Below the pieces are notes generated by a model. That model saw only the letters and a program-made list of their open reading frames with translations. It made no database searches and was not told the DNA's origin. Shown piece by piece: positions 1-11,858 of a stretch of DNA of 64,000 nt. The translations under genes were made by a program, and so were the position numbers. Numbering within the stretch: the stretch's first letter is position 1; each line of letters starts with the position of its first letter. Source of the stretch: Eunapius fragilis (lineage: Eukaryota; Porifera; Demospongiae; Spongillida; Spongillidae); the NCBI GenBank assembly GCA_963681505.1, contig OY811978.1:1424549-1488548 (forward strand). The letters run 5' to 3'.

Positions 1-1323
1 TGGGACCCTTTGAGAACAGAATGTTTTTTGGTGGCTGTGGACGCATATTCAAAGTGGCCCGAAGTAATGATGATGGAGGGAACAACAACTACCCAGACAA
101 TAGACCAACTGCGGAATTTATTTGCACGATGTGGAATTCCGCAGCAAGTTATAAGTGACAATGGTCCACAGTTTGTGCCAGAGGAATTCACAAGGTTCAT
201 AAAGGCTAACAATATATTAAGCACACCAAATCAAGCCCTTACCACCCGGCAACTAATGGCCTTGCAGAATGTTTCATTCAAACTTTTAAACAGGCCCTGA
301 GAACAGCACGAAAAGGAAAAAGATCATTGGAACACAGAATGGCTGACTTCTTAATAAGCTACAGGAATGCAGTACATGCCACGACAGAAACATCCCCAGC
401 ACAGCTGATGATGGGGAGAACCTTAAGAAGCAGAATTCACCTCTTGAGGCCAGACTTGAGGGGAGTGGTGACCAAACATCAAGCAGCCCAAGTGGAGACT
501 CGACCGGCAGCCATAGAACACACTTTTGAAGAGGGGGAGCAAGTGATGGCAAGAGACTACCGTCTGGCAAAGGAGAGGTGGCAACATGCTACTGTGATGT
601 CAAAGGTTGGTGTAAAGTCATACCTGTTGAAGTTGCCTGATGGACTGATATGGAAACGACATTCAGACCAGATAGTGAAGGCAAATGGGAGAGGGCTGGA
701 AGGAACTCACAACAGCTGGAACCCTGACCTAGAGGAAGAAGATGCAGAAGAGAACAAAGACATTGTAGTAAATACTCCTCCATGCCCAACGGTAAGTAGG
801 GAAGTAGTGACAGCAGAGGATCTTGGACGATCACGGGGGGATACCCAAAAACATACGGACAGAGCAGAAGCAGTTGGTCCCCCGGACAGAGTAGAACCAG
901 GTGGACCCACTACACCTACACTGTATGAAGAGAGGAAATACCAGGGGAGGTACTCCTAGTCTTGAAAGTCAGCAACCTTCAGACCATAGACCTTCTCCGT
1001 CTCAGAATCTTCCATCCATAAACCAACCAGTCACGGAACCAATGAGGACTCGTTATGGTCGAGTGGTGAAGAAGCCTATTCGCTTCCAGGACTGAATTAC
1101 AGGGGAGGAGGGTGATGTAGTGGTTATGCTGTATATCTATTAGGGTGTGGCTATGCGCATGCATGCTCTATGATTTGTATCGATTCATCTCGTGTGGATG
1201 GTTTTTGTGTAATTCTGGAGAATACCTGAACAGTCGGTTGCCCGCGAACTCTATACTTCTCATCTATGAATCGAATAAAAACTGATCTTGGAAATAGATT
1301 AAATACCTCCACTCTATGCCACA
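1..1323 (+). mobile_element. Ty3/gypsy LTR retrotransposon, 3' part (fossil)
   Basis: This is the 3' end of a Ty3/gypsy-type element that runs in from the left edge of the window. The parts seen are the integrase catalytic core (reading frame from about position 10, with typical phrases such as VDAYSKWPEV and SDNGPQF), the integrase C-terminal region up to about 1095, a purine-rich tract at about 1101-1112, and the likely start of the 3' LTR (TG at 1113). The LTR holds an AATAAA-type signal near 1275 and probably ends near 1323. The copy is broken, with a few interruptions, and incomplete in this window. The rather well preserved protein frames suggest a moderately young insertion. The right LTR boundary is an estimate. 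Confidence 0.8.
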
Positions 1324-1559
1324 TAATGAGAATTGTTTTAGAGAGCTAGAGAACTAACACCTAGTAATCACCTTTATTCATAAGCGTGGAGCGCCACACT
1401 CTGGGAAGCCTTTGTTAGCTTGTCTTGGTACTCAACAGTATGTAGTCAGTTTGTCTTAGCACCCAACCTTGTTGCAATATGTAGATTGTCTAGTTATTTT
1501 GTGATTAGATTTGCTTGCCTTGGTACCCTACCTTGTTACAGTATCTAGCTACCCAACTA

Positions 1560-1935
1560 TCGTACAGTATGTAGCCCTACTAGGTTACTACATGTGTGTC
1601 TACCTAGTCTATCAATGCTTAAGGTGGGAGGGGGCGTTGACATGGGCTACACATGACAAGGTCAGACAGCCTTTGGGTCAATGTATGTGTGTGCAATGAT
1701 GACCTACAGCCATGGCTCTAAGCTGTGAAGGAGGACATGGCTATGTCATCATTGCACACACATACATTATGTAGTAATCCCATCTGGGAAGTATAAAACT
1801 GGTGAGGATATGCATTCTGGACCTCACCGAGAGGCTGTTTGACCTTGTTATGGATTGCCCATGTTAATGGCCCCTCCAACCTGAGAGCCACACATACATT
1901 GAGTAAGCCAGATACAGTAATCCCATTAGGGGTAC
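1560..1935. repeat. Long imperfect inverted repeat, MITE-like
   Basis: Two arms of about 130-150 bases face each other around position 1725. The innermost paired block is a 23-base segment around 1680-1702 (ATGTATGTGTGTGCAATGAT and on), mirrored at about 1741-1767. Further out, the GACAAGGTCAGACAGCC segment at about 1658 pairs with the segment around 1830-1850. No reading frame of note lies inside. It looks like a fold-back or MITE-type element. Outer ends and target duplication were not resolved. Confidence 0.6.
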
Positions 1936-2400
1936 CCAAAGAGTTTCACCGAACCGACAGGCACATGATTTCTACATGTGTCATGATGTTGTGTGCACGC
2001 GAACTGCTAGTACGTGCGTTTGAGTAATGCGATGGTGCTGAATCCCATTTAGATTGCTCAATCTCATGCTTCTATAGATTTTGAAAAAGAACTAGACTGA
2101 CATTTGCAAAAAGTGAGAAGACTCATTAGTTTTATGGATCTTCTTTATGGGTGGAGAATGGGAGTGGTATGGGAAGTAGTTGCATTGGGTTAATGGTGCG
2201 AAATGACCAGGAAATGTGCAATTAGTTTGCATAGCTGTATCTCCGTAATGAACAAGTAAAAATTGGCAAACAGCAAAAGGTACAGAATCCCTCTACGTAC
2301 ATGCCAAATTTGAATTTTCCTGCTGAAAGATATGACAGGTTTGAACCCCAAGGGGTATGGGACGTTGGAACAACGGCACGAAGCAATGCAAGACCGGGTG
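1929..2400 (+). repeat. Interspersed repeat family X, copy 1
   Basis: This stretch is the reverse complement of 11880-12330 with modest divergence. Shared landmarks include GTACCCAAAGAGTTTCACCG, TGCATTGGGTTAATGGTGC and GGTTTGAACCCCAAGGGGTAT. It runs into a TG microsatellite on its right. Related pieces lie at about 4640-4775, 12850-12960 and 61145-61590. No coding capacity is evident, so a non-autonomous element is likely. Confidence 0.75.
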
Positions 2401-2407
2401 TGGATGT

Positions 2408-2424
2408 GTGTGTCGGTGTGTGTG

Positions 2425-2474
<50 letters not shown>

Positions 2475-2497
2475 GGTGTGTGTGTGTGTGTGTGAAG
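2408..2497. repeat. (TG)n microsatellite
   Basis: Nearly pure TG dinucleotide repeat of about 90 bases with two TCGG interruptions, directly after repeat family X. Confidence 0.95.
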
Positions 2498-2628
2498 GAA
2501 TTATGTGGGACATTAAAATGAGGCTGTGCTTATGAGTTTAGTTAATTAACTATTGTGAGGACTTACATGCATTGTGGGATGGTGTCAAAATTTTAGACCT
2601 TTGTTCCATTTAATGCACACTTCAGTGT

Positions 2629-3251
2629 GGTGCATGTACATTTGACACCAACACCACCGTCAACATGAAGGCACTGGAGTTTGTACACGCGACCTTTGAC
2701 CTTCTGGTGCGGGATAACTTCAGGATGAGTGACTACGAGGCAGGTGCCTTCATGCCTTACCTGGTCCAGAAGCTGGGAGACTCCAAGGAGCCCATCAGGA
2801 AGGAAGTGAAGGTGTTGTTGAGGGACTTCTGCAGTGTCTACCCCCCCATGAAGCTGTTCCCTGTCGTCATGGAGGGCCTCAAGTCTAAGAATGCTCGCCA
2901 ACGCACAGGTGAGGGTTTGTGGAGGTGTGTGAGGTGTGAGGGGATGTACCAGGTGTGATGGGGACATTGTACCAGGTGTGAGGTGTGAGGGGACAGTGTG
3001 AGGTGTGATGGGAACATTGTGCCAGGTGTCAGGTGTGATGTGAGGTATGGATGTATAGCAGTGTTATTAGTACTTACATGTGCTTTCCAATTATCAAAAC
3101 TGAATCTTCTAAATGTAGAAACTGCTAATTCTATTTCACCATAACCAGCCATTTTTTCTATGTGAAATCCCTGTACTGTTGTGAAAAGGGTACTATGTGT
3201 ATGGTACTATGCTGTGCATATGGTACTGCTGTATGTGTGTCTATGGTACTG

Positions 3252-3319
<68 letters not shown>

Positions 3320-3856
3320 TACTGCTGTGTGTATGGTATTATGTGGCTAAGTGTATATTTCAGAATGTCTGGAGTCTCTTGGCTTGCTGATACAGTACAA
3401 TGGCCTGGTGGGGTGTGGCCCCGCACCTCAGAAGGTGATGCCCCTCATAGCTGCCCAGATCAGCGACAGAGACAACACAGTGAGGTCAGCTGCCCTCAAC
3501 ACACTGGTCATGGTGTATGGCAACGTGGGGGACCAAGTGTACAAGCTGGCTGGACAGGTAAACCGTGACCACACCCACCCTGTTGTGGCCACACCTACTT
3601 TTGTGTTCATTTGGGCCATGCCTACTTTGGTCTCCTGTATTGCTAGCTGGCTGATAAGGACCTCAGTCTGCTGGAGAAGCGGGTCAAGAGAGCGGGGAAG
3701 AAGACTGTGACAACCAGCCTGGTGGAGCAACCTGTTGCGACCACACCTCCTCCTCCTGAGGAAAAACCTGTTGAACCTGTGACATCACAGCCTACAGTGC
3801 AACCATCAGTAGAAAACCCTGAAAGTTTAAAGATCCCCAAAGCAAGGTGTGTGTGT

Positions 3857-3949
<93 letters not shown>

Positions 3950-4457
3950 TTTGTGTGTGGTCATTTGACCCCAAGCTAAGGTGGTATGACTTGCTCACCT
4001 TCATGTGCTCACCCAGCAGGCTACAGACTTCAGAACCTATACTGGACATCCCCCGGACAACAGCCGAACCCACCAGTGCCCCGCCCCCAACTGTAGCTCC
4101 TTCCCCTGATGTCACCGGCCCCTTCAAGGTGGATTTTGCCAAATTTTCGTCAATGGCCCCCAAGTTTACCCCAAGAGCTCCAAAGCTGAACAGTATTGAC
4201 CAGGCTGTGCTCCAAGACATAGCCATGGAAACCCTCCCTTCATTCTCCACCACAAAGTAAGGGCTAAAATATGCCTGTGACCTGCTCAATCATCACCTGC
4301 TGTCCTTCTCACCCTATTGGTCAGGTTGTTGGCCAATCCTCCCACCCCCCTTACCTATCCCAGTAGCTTCCTGGCTAGCATCTCTGCTGCCATCAACCTT
4401 ATCATCTCCCAGGTCACCAGCAGTGACCCTGCTGTCAGTGGGAAAGCCCTCAAACAA
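2629..4457 (+). CDS. CKAP5: CKAP5/XMAP215 (ch-TOG) family microtubule polymerase, internal exons
   Basis: Five exons resemble the region around the fifth TOG domain of CKAP5/ch-TOG, a microtubule plus-end polymerase acting at spindles and centrosomes. Proposed exons: about 2629-2908, 3364-3557, 3647-3846, 4020-4256 and 4325-4457, all with GT-AG junctions that keep the frame. Recognisable phrases are YPPMKLFPVVMEGLKSKN, ISDRDNTVRSAALNTLV, LADKDLSLLEKRVKR (compare LSEKDMSMLEERIKR in vertebrates) and INLIISQVTSSDP (compare INFIISQVASGD). HEAT-type helices are apparent in exons 1 and 2; exon 3 to early exon 5 is a proline-rich linker. The N-terminal four TOG domains would lie left of the window or be lost to the LTR element. 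No exon after 4457 was recognised, so the gene may be truncated by the insertions to its right or may continue through a very long intron. Confidence 0.85.
3252..3319. repeat. (TG)n microsatellite in CKAP5 intron 1
   Basis: Pure TG repeat about 65 bases long, some 45 bases before the acceptor of CKAP5 exon 2 at 3364. Confidence 0.95.
3847..3958. repeat. (TG)n microsatellite starting at a splice donor
   Basis: About 110 bases of TG repeat begin exactly at the donor GT of CKAP5 exon 3 (AGCAAG then GTGTGTG). The donor is therefore itself the first unit of the repeat. Confidence 0.9.
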
Positions 4458-4563
4458 GTAAGGGGGCACCTCCTGAGGTCTGTTTGTGGGGGCCTTGAGG
4501 GTTTTCTAGATATTGAGGGGGGTGGCCTGTTGCTAAGGAATGTTGGCTGGTCCTTCATATCTC

Positions 4564-4567
4564 ATTC

Positions 4568-4640
<73 letters not shown>
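4564..4640. repeat. (TG)n microsatellite after last recognised CKAP5 exon
   Basis: Pure TG repeat of about 75 bases that runs straight into repeat family X (TCAAAATCTATTTTACC from 4641). Confidence 0.95.
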
Positions 4641-4800
4641 TCAAAATCTATTTTACCATAGAGAAATGGTGTAGTACATGTGTTGAAAATAGGAAGTCAA
4701 TAGCATTTACAGATGTAGCGATTTTAAAGTGGACCAATTACTGTATATAAGGATATTTTTCTCATGAACTGTCCCATATATATATATATATATATATATG
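4641..4800. repeat. Repeat family X fragment (uninterrupted paralogue of the Tc1 insertion site)
   Basis: It contains the landmark TACCATAGAGAAATGGTGTA at about 4653-4672, followed by AGATGTAGCGATTTTAAAG and GTGGACCAATTA. The same two blocks sit on opposite sides of the 5145-11856 insertion, so this copy shows the unoccupied arrangement. It is followed by a short AT repeat near 4780. Confidence 0.7.
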
Positions 4801-4849
4801 TATATGGGAGGTGGGTGTGTCAATCATTGGTGTGTATATATATGTAGAA

Positions 4850-5142
4850 CAGTGTCCAGAATAATCACTCTTATGATACGTTTTCAAACTTTCTAGGACA
4901 AGCAAAACAAAAATAACGCTCACATTGAAATGTATGGCTAATTATAAATTCAGTGCCGAATAAATTTATGATGGATAATCTAATGTAGGATACGTAAGGA
5001 CCATTTGATAGAAGCTCTTTGAAATGAAAAAAGAAAAACTACCCAGAAGGGTGATTTTGCTGGACACTGTCCCATGTTATAAAAATTGGTCCACTTAAAA
5101 TGGCTACATCTCCTGAACCATAAACCCTATTCATATTACACA
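4850..5142 (-). repeat. Repeat family X, part left of the Tc1-type insertion
   Basis: Reads as the continuation, on the minus strand, of the family X sequence that lies right of the insertion (11859-12330). The junction block AATTGGTCCACTTAAAATGG near 5083 matches the one in the uninterrupted copy at about 4730. A GGACACTGTCCCA segment near 5060 recurs at about 46960. Confidence 0.6.
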
Positions 5143-5373
5143 TACAGTAGCGGTCAAAAAAAAGTACACGTAACGTATGCGTAGCGTTTACGTCGCACGC
5201 TACGTTCCCAAAACGCTTCGTTATTCCTACGCAAACGCTACGCTCACGCTTTATCATACCTACGCAAACGCTACGCTTACGCTCATCATTCCTACGCAAT
5301 GCTACGCTTACGCTTTATCCACATAAATAGATCAAAAGCTGTAATACTATTCTGGCCATGGTGCCCCCCCCCC

Positions 5374-5397
5374 CCCCCCCCCCCCCCTTTCCCTTTC
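5374..5397. repeat. C homopolymer (24 C)
   Basis: Uninterrupted run of 24 cytosines inside the Tc1-type element, next to its left subterminal region. One of many long G/C runs in the window. Confidence 0.95.
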
Positions 5398-6039
5398 GCT
5401 GCTATCGTACCAGGGGCGTATTCATACGCTAAATGGGGAGGGGGATGCTGTCCGCTTCTGGCCAGATACGAATAGTGGGGGTGGGGTGGGGGTGCTGTCC
5501 GCTTCAAGGCCAGCAATTGAGGACATGAATAGTAAGTTATACGTTATAGGATGATCAAATTAACTTTCTGCACGATTGCAAAAATGTTTTGAAAACACAA
5601 CAAATTGTTAATTAAATGAACCCCTGATTTTAAGAATGCCTCATTGTAGGTAACTAATAAAACGATGAGCACTGTATTTTTCATCGCGAAAACACTCGTT
5701 TTGTAGAATATAAAAATCCATGAGCAAAATAAATTGACAGGTATATCGTTCCCAGACCATTGCGTAATTATTGTACATCTCACGCGACATGTTGTCAAAT
5801 CAAATGGCCACTTCGTATTATATTTAATGCTCATGGCTACTTTCCTTAACGTAAGTAGTAAGGCGTGTATGTGTGATTGTATCAGGGCGTGTTGAAAGCG
5901 CATTCGTGAATGATTGGATGGATCATGATTAAAAAATTAAATTGTCCCGTACATTTCCCCTCGCATTTCTATTGTCCACTTCGTTTCGCTTGCGAATAGT
6001 GGATTGCCTGTAACAAAGCTACTCATGTTGTGAGCAGTG

Positions 6040-8050
6040 TAGTGTTGGTGTGGCCTACTTAGCGGGCGTAAAGAACCCTGTAGGTGTGGTCTAATTTGGG
6101 GGTTAAACCGACATAAAAGGGCCCTGTGAGTGTGGATTACTTTTGTAGAGTGAGAGGGGTTAAACAAGATCCTACAAAAAAGAGCGTTTGTGGATGTGGT
6201 GAGGAGTGTGAGGGGTTAAGGAACATAACCTACTAAAAACAGCTTTGTGGGTGTGGTGTACTTTCCTGGAGGTGTGAAGGGTTATGGAGTGTAGCCTACA
6301 AAAAAGAGCCCTGTGGGGTGTGGTGTATTGACCAGGAGTGTGAGGGGTTAAGGAACATTACTGACATAAAAAGAGCCCTGTGGGTGTTTTGTACTTTCCA
6401 GGAGTGTGAGGGGTTAAGGAGCGTAGCTGACAAAAAAGAGCCCTGTGGGTCCAGGGGTGTGAGGGGTTAAGGAACATAGCTGTCACAAAAGAGCCATGTT
6501 GGTGTGGTGAACTCTCCAAGAGTGTGAGGGGTTAAGGAGCGTAGCCGACACAAAAGGGCCCTGTGGGTGTGGCATACTTTCCAGGAGTGCGACGGGTTAA
6601 GGAGTGTAGCCGACAAAAAGAGCACTGTGGGTCCAGGAGTGTGAGGGGTTAAGGAACATAGCCGACACAAAAGAGCCCTGTGGGTGTGGTGAACTCTCCA
6701 AGAGTGTGAGGGGTTAAGGAGCGTAGCCGACAAAAAAGAGCCCTGTGGGTCCAGGGGTGTGAGGGGTTAAGGAACATAGCCGACACAAAAGAGCCCTGTG
6801 GGTGTGGTGAACTCTCCAGGAGTGCGACGGGTTAAGGAGTGTAGCCGACAAAAAGAGCCCTGTGGGTCCAGGAGTGTGAGGGGTTAAGGAACATAGCCGA
6901 CACAAAAGAGCCCCGTGGGTGTGGTGAACTCTCCAAGAGTGTAAGGGGTTAAGGAGCGTAGCCGACAAAAAAGAGCCCTGTGGGTCCAGGAGTGTGAGGG
7001 GTTAAGGAACATAGCCGACACAAAAGAGCCCTGTGGGTGTGGTGAACTCTCCAAGAGTGTGAGGGGTTAAGGAGTGTAGCCGACACAAAAGGGCCCTGTG
7101 GGTGTGGCATACTTTCCAGGAGTGCGACGGGTTAAGGAGTGTAGCCGACAAAAAGAGCCCTGTGGGTCCAAGAGTGTGAGGGGTTAAGGAGTGTAGCCGA
7201 CACAAAAGGGCCCTGTGGGTGTGGCATACTTTCCAGGAGTGCGACGGGTTAAGGAGTGTAGCCGACAAAAAGAGCCCTGTGGGTCCAGGAGTGTGAAGGG
7301 TTAAGGAACATAGCCGACACAAAAGAGCCCTGTGGGTGTGGTGAACTCTCCAAGAGTGTGAGGGGTTAAGGAGCGTAGCCGACAAAAAGAGCCCTGTGGG
7401 TCCAGGAGTGTGAGGGGTTAAGGAACATAGCCGACATAAAAGAGCCCTGTGGGTGTGGTGAACTCTCCAAGAGTGTGAGGGGTTAAGGAGCGTAGCCGAC
7501 AAAAAGAGCCCTGTGGGTCCAGGAGTGTGAGGGGTTAAGGAACATAGCCGACACAAAAGAGCCCTGTGGGTGTGGTGAACTCTCCAAGAGTGTGAGGGGT
7601 TAAGGAGCATAGCCGACAAAAAAGAGCCCTGTGGGTCCAGGAGTGTGAGGGGTTAAGGAACATAGCCGACACAAAAGAGCCCTGTGGGTGTGGTGAACTC
7701 TCCAAGAGTGTGAGGGGTTAAGGAGTGTAGCCGACACAAAAGGGCCCTGTGGGTGTGGCATACTTTCCAGGAGTGCGACAGGTTAAGGAGTGTAGCCGAC
7801 AAAAAGAGCACTGTGGGTCCAGGAGTGTGAGGGGTTAAGGAACATAGCCGACACAAAAGAGCCCTGTGGGTGTGGTGAACTCTCCAAGAGTGTGAGGGGT
7901 TAAGGAGCATAGCCGACAAAAAAGAGCCCTGTGGGTCCAGGAGTGTGAGGGGTTAAGGAACATAGCCGACACTAAAAGAGCCCTGTGGGTGTGGTGAACT
8001 CTCTAAGAAGGGGTTAAGGAGCCTAGCTGACAAAAAAGAGACCCAATGTG
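6040..8050. repeat. Minisatellite with 65/53-bp alternating units
   Basis: A 2-kb tandem array made of two related units: A (about 65 bases, AGGAGTGTGAGGGGTTAAGG plus a segment ending in GGTGTGGTGAACTCTCC) and B (about 53 bases, the same start, ending at CCTGTGGGTCC). A and B alternate to give a period near 119, with occasional three-unit blocks near 180 (for example around 6446-6626, 6983-7164 and 7636-7817). Edges are more diverged than the centre, as expected from unequal exchange. Long open frames on the minus strand are a by-product of the repeat and not a convincing gene. Confidence 0.9.
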
Positions 8051-8897
8051 TCCTTTGCTTGTGACAATAGTGCAAAGGGTCAAGAACAAAAAGAGCCCTG
8101 AGTGTGACGTACTGTTTGAAATGGTTTTTGACTACTCTTTTGGTAATATTATATTCATATCCAAAGACTATGTACATGTACATATGTTGTTATGTATTTG
8201 TCTGTTCCAGCTGCCTATGTCATGTACTATATCTGATTGTAGATATTTGTGAGGTCTCTATTTTTTATGACATGTACAGGGATATGGTATCTCCCAGCTT
8301 GCTGGGTGATGAAGAGAAGCTTATTGTGACCACCCAAATATCATACTGACAACTGTACTGATGGTGGATGACCTGTAACAAGGTTGCTATGGTTGTGAGT
8401 TCCATCTCTAAGCATCGTGTGTGTCCCAATCCCCTCCTCCCCTACTGAATGGCTTAGTGCAGGAGAGCACGTGTGAGGCACTCTGCCTTTCGTAGGGGAG
8501 GAAGGGATTGGAATAAGTCCTTCAGGGGGGAGGAGGGGTTTGGGACATATAAATATACAGGAGGTGTAGAGGCAGTAAGTTGGCTTACTGCATGTACCCA
8601 CCATCCACCCCTACATGTATGATCAGATTATAAGGGTAATGTGATTGTAATGAATAAGAATGAGGTCATGTTAGCAGCTGCAGTTTATAGCCTGGGACTT
8701 CACCTTCAACAGCTAGTCTGAGCAAACACTTTGGTTAAAATAGTAATAGTACCTTTCACAATTATAAGTCTAAAAATGCTTTATATTCGCATCTTGCATT
8801 TGTTTTATCATGATGGCTATTGAATGTGTTCCACCTCTATGTACTTTGTACTTGTGTGTGTGCTCGTTTGTGTGAGTTTGTGTGTGCTCGTTTGTGT

Positions 8898-8928
<31 letters not shown>

Positions 8929-11270
8929 TGTGTGTGTGTGTGTGTGTGTGTACCAGCCCACCCAAAACATCGTACTGACACCTGCTACACATGCATGACC
9001 AGTGACAACAGCCAAACTGGGTTGAGCAGAACAGCACCCAGGTCTCCTGGTTGTTCAGATTGGAAACCTCATGCCTATGTATTTGTCCCATGCCACGCCT
9101 TTAAATCAACTTCCTACTCATCTAATGTGTAACAGTATTCCCTGTACTCTTGTAAGCCCAAGGTACGGTGGTAATGCAGACATGCTGATGTGTGCATGTA
9201 GGAGAGGAACTATAAGATAATCCATTCTGCACTTTACATCACCATTCGTTCCCAGATGTCCACACACACTCGTACACACACCTACCTTCTACCAAACCCT
9301 TCAGCCCTGGAAGGGAAGGGCATTGACCATTTTACAAACCTGTTGACCCCCCCAGTATCTATTAGTATTCTGCACTGAAAGAACGAGTAGGAGTGTGTGT
9401 TCCTTCTCCGTCCCCCACAATCACTCCAGCTTGAAATTGACACATTGGTTTGTACTGGACCTACTTGGGGTTGTGTGCATGTGTGTATGTGTGTGTGTAT
9501 ATGTGTGTGCGTGCATTTGTCGTGTGTGCGTGTGCATGTGTGTGTGGTTTGACATGTTGCCCGTGCCATTGGGAACCATTTTATTAACCCTCTTTTCCCA
9601 TTAAATAGATTATCATCCACTATGGCAATGAAGAAACAAATAATCCTGTGCAGCTGTTATTAGAAGCTATGAGTGTTTGCATTGTGAAACTCTGTAGTTC
9701 CATTCGTATTGCCTTCTTGTGAACACACTTATTTTATATAGTTGTATGGTTATTGACTAATTAAAGTTGTTATTGATAATTATCTTAAAGGCATATGTAC
9801 TGACAAGTTTAAATGAATGACATAGAGACATGCGAGCTAGGTTAGTACAGGCAGATCTTTTCTGGCACTCTCAGTGACTTCGACAATGTCATATCAGAAC
9901 AGCCTTAGGGGTTGTGGCTCATGCCAACCCCACTAAGAATAACTGCACTGCAACCGTATCTGGAGTTGGCAGGATGGCAATGTAGCAGTAGTAGCTATAG
10001 GGGGTGGGGCACACAATTGTACTACTATTAACCATGGTGAAGGGTTTCCCCCCTACTCAGGGTCATAGATAGAACAGTTACCCGCCCCCCCCCCCCCCTC
10101 CCCTCTACCATATATTGCCATGCTACCTATGCATCAGAGGCTGTTCTATACATGACCCAGAGTAAGAGGTAAATATTCACTGTCCATTGCTGGGATCAGG
10201 CCATAGCAATTTTAAGTCAGTAGTCCCCTCCCCCTGCCCTGCTGCATATTGCCATGCTAGCTAAACATCACAGACTATGAGAAAATATTATTGTTGGAGG
10301 AATAGAAATAATGTTGTAGCATGGTAATATGCATATGCTAAAGGTGTGTGTGTGTGTGTGCAGGGGGAGGGGGTTATACATGCCAACTGGCTTTTGTGTG
10401 GACAGTGAATGGTTTCCCTCTCAGGAACATGGATACCACCGATACAGCAGTATACCCCTCCACCCCTCCCCCCCACCCAACCCCACCCCCCCGCCAAGGT
10501 GGTAGAAATATTAAAGTGGCAATACCCCAACTCATGCAATATATGTATGTTATATGCCTACTCATATTCCTGAGTAGCTGTCCATTGTAGCAGGTATTTG
10601 CATTTTTTGTTCATAAGAGTCAGTTGGCAAGCCCCTCCCCTCCCCCCACCCCCTCCTTCCCCACCTGAGCTACCTAAACTTCAGAGTAGGGGTCGATCCA
10701 GAAATGTTTTTGCCAGGGGAGCAAAGGGGAGGAAGGGGTGCATAGTTTTAATGCTTTGGGCATGGGTAACTAATAGTTGGAAGGGATGTGGGGTAAAGCC
10801 TGAGCCGCTTTATACTTTGCACATGTTTGTAGCATCAGCAAGACATACATCAGCTGATATTTAGTTCTTACCTGACTGCATCATCATCACTGCCATCACA
10901 CACTCTTGAGTGCAGAGGGGGTGGGGCTGAAGGGGCAGGGTCTCGAGGCTAAGCATTATAAGCTCAGTTTTGATCTTAGTTAATAATAGTTAATAATTCA
11001 AGAGACAACTGGGGAGTGGAATTAACTTCCATGCCACACCTTTCACTTTACTCCCGAAATTATTTTGTGAAGGGGGAGAGGGGGGGGGGGGGGGGGGGGG
11101 CGGCAAAGACAAGAGGCTCGTGCATTGGGCGTGGCTAACTAATGAAACACGTAATAAAGTGGAGGACGAAGCTCCATGCAGCCGCTATTTAGTACTGTTA
11201 CTTCGGCACATATTCGTTGCGTTCGCTCATTTTTCGTATCATCATCATCGTGCTACGTCACCGCTCCTTT
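8051..11270. other. Non-coding interior of the Tc1-type element
   Basis: No gene is supported here. The stretch has a hairpin at about 8426-8514 (CCCAATCCCCTCCTCCCCTA against TAGGGGAGGAAGGGATTGG), degenerate TG repeats at about 8840-8955 and 9470-9545, C-rich patches near 10083 and 10620, and 21 G at 11080-11100. Confidence 0.6.
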
Positions 11271-11272
11271 AG

Positions 11273-11632
11273 CTATGTATAATAAGAATGAGGCGGTGGG
11301 GGGTGGGGGGGGGGGGGGGGGTGGCGGGGCAATAAAAAACAGGTGAGCACACTCATATGGAGCGCCCATGCGGTGGGAAGTTGTTTCCACACTTCGTGAT
11401 TTCGCACTCCAACACGCACAGAGATGGCGGCAAATGTGATTTTAGATGGCCGACCACTACCAGGACGTCTTCCGATGCTTCCAGTCTTCTTGTAACGTCT
11501 AATGAACTTACAGATCCCACTTCTCGAAGTTATCATGCCCTCTTTCATTATACATTTGTGTACATTGGTAGACCCATACCCCTTGAAATAGTAGAATACA
11601 ATCCGCAATTGTTTATAGGTCGAGTACACCAT
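11273..11632 (-). pseudogene. Tc1-like transposase, N-terminal DNA-binding remnant
   Basis: About 70 residues look like the paired helix-turn-helix of Tc1-type transposases: a recognition-helix phrase near SGICKFIRRYKKTGSI, then GRRPGSGRPSKIT, the basic GRPxK linker typical of the family. Past that point the frame degenerates into proline/histidine low complexity as it reaches the G-rich run at 11290-11322. No DDE/D catalytic residues are seen. The orientation, starting next to the right terminal repeat and reading inward, is as expected for a transposase gene in this element. It cannot encode an active enzyme. Confidence 0.7.
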
Positions 11633-11858
11633 CCCAGCACTGTGCTACAACTATGCGATGCAAGTACATGTAGCAGAAAATTTTACTTTAGGGCGTAGTC
11701 TCCATAAAACGCTACGTTACATCAAAACGCTACGTTCCACAAACGCTACGTTCCCAAAACGCTACGCTAGTCCCACGCAAACTGTACGTCAACGTTTGTT
11801 GCGTGCGACGCTAACGCTACGCATACGTTACGTGTACTTTTTTTTGACCGCTACTGTA

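Larger units (their letters stand above)
5145..11856 (-). mobile_element. 6.7-kb Tc1/mariner-type element with degraded transposase
   Basis: The ends are matching inverted repeats: CAGTAGCGGTCAAAAAAAAG starts at 5145 and its reverse complement ends at 11856; about 45 bases match almost perfectly, followed by subterminal ACGCTACG-type motifs. Both ends abut TA (5143-5144 and 11857-11858), the Tc1/mariner target duplication. The outer flanks join into one continuous copy of repeat family X, which argues for a single insertion. Near the right end, on the minus strand, lies a reading frame with a Tc1-like DNA-binding domain. The interior also holds a 2-kb minisatellite, G/C homopolymers and low-complexity DNA. 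Tc1 elements are usually 1.3-2.5 kb, so this copy is unusually large, and the catalytic DDE/D part was not found. Confidence 0.75.

Noticed and set aside
6040-8050. CRISPR-like array
   Set aside because: Direct tandem repeats without unique spacers, in a eukaryotic context.
6467-8183. Minus-strand frames of up to 205 codons in the 6-8 kb array
   Set aside because: They repeat the satellite unit (HTHRALLCRL...), have no flanking signals, and change frame with unit variants.
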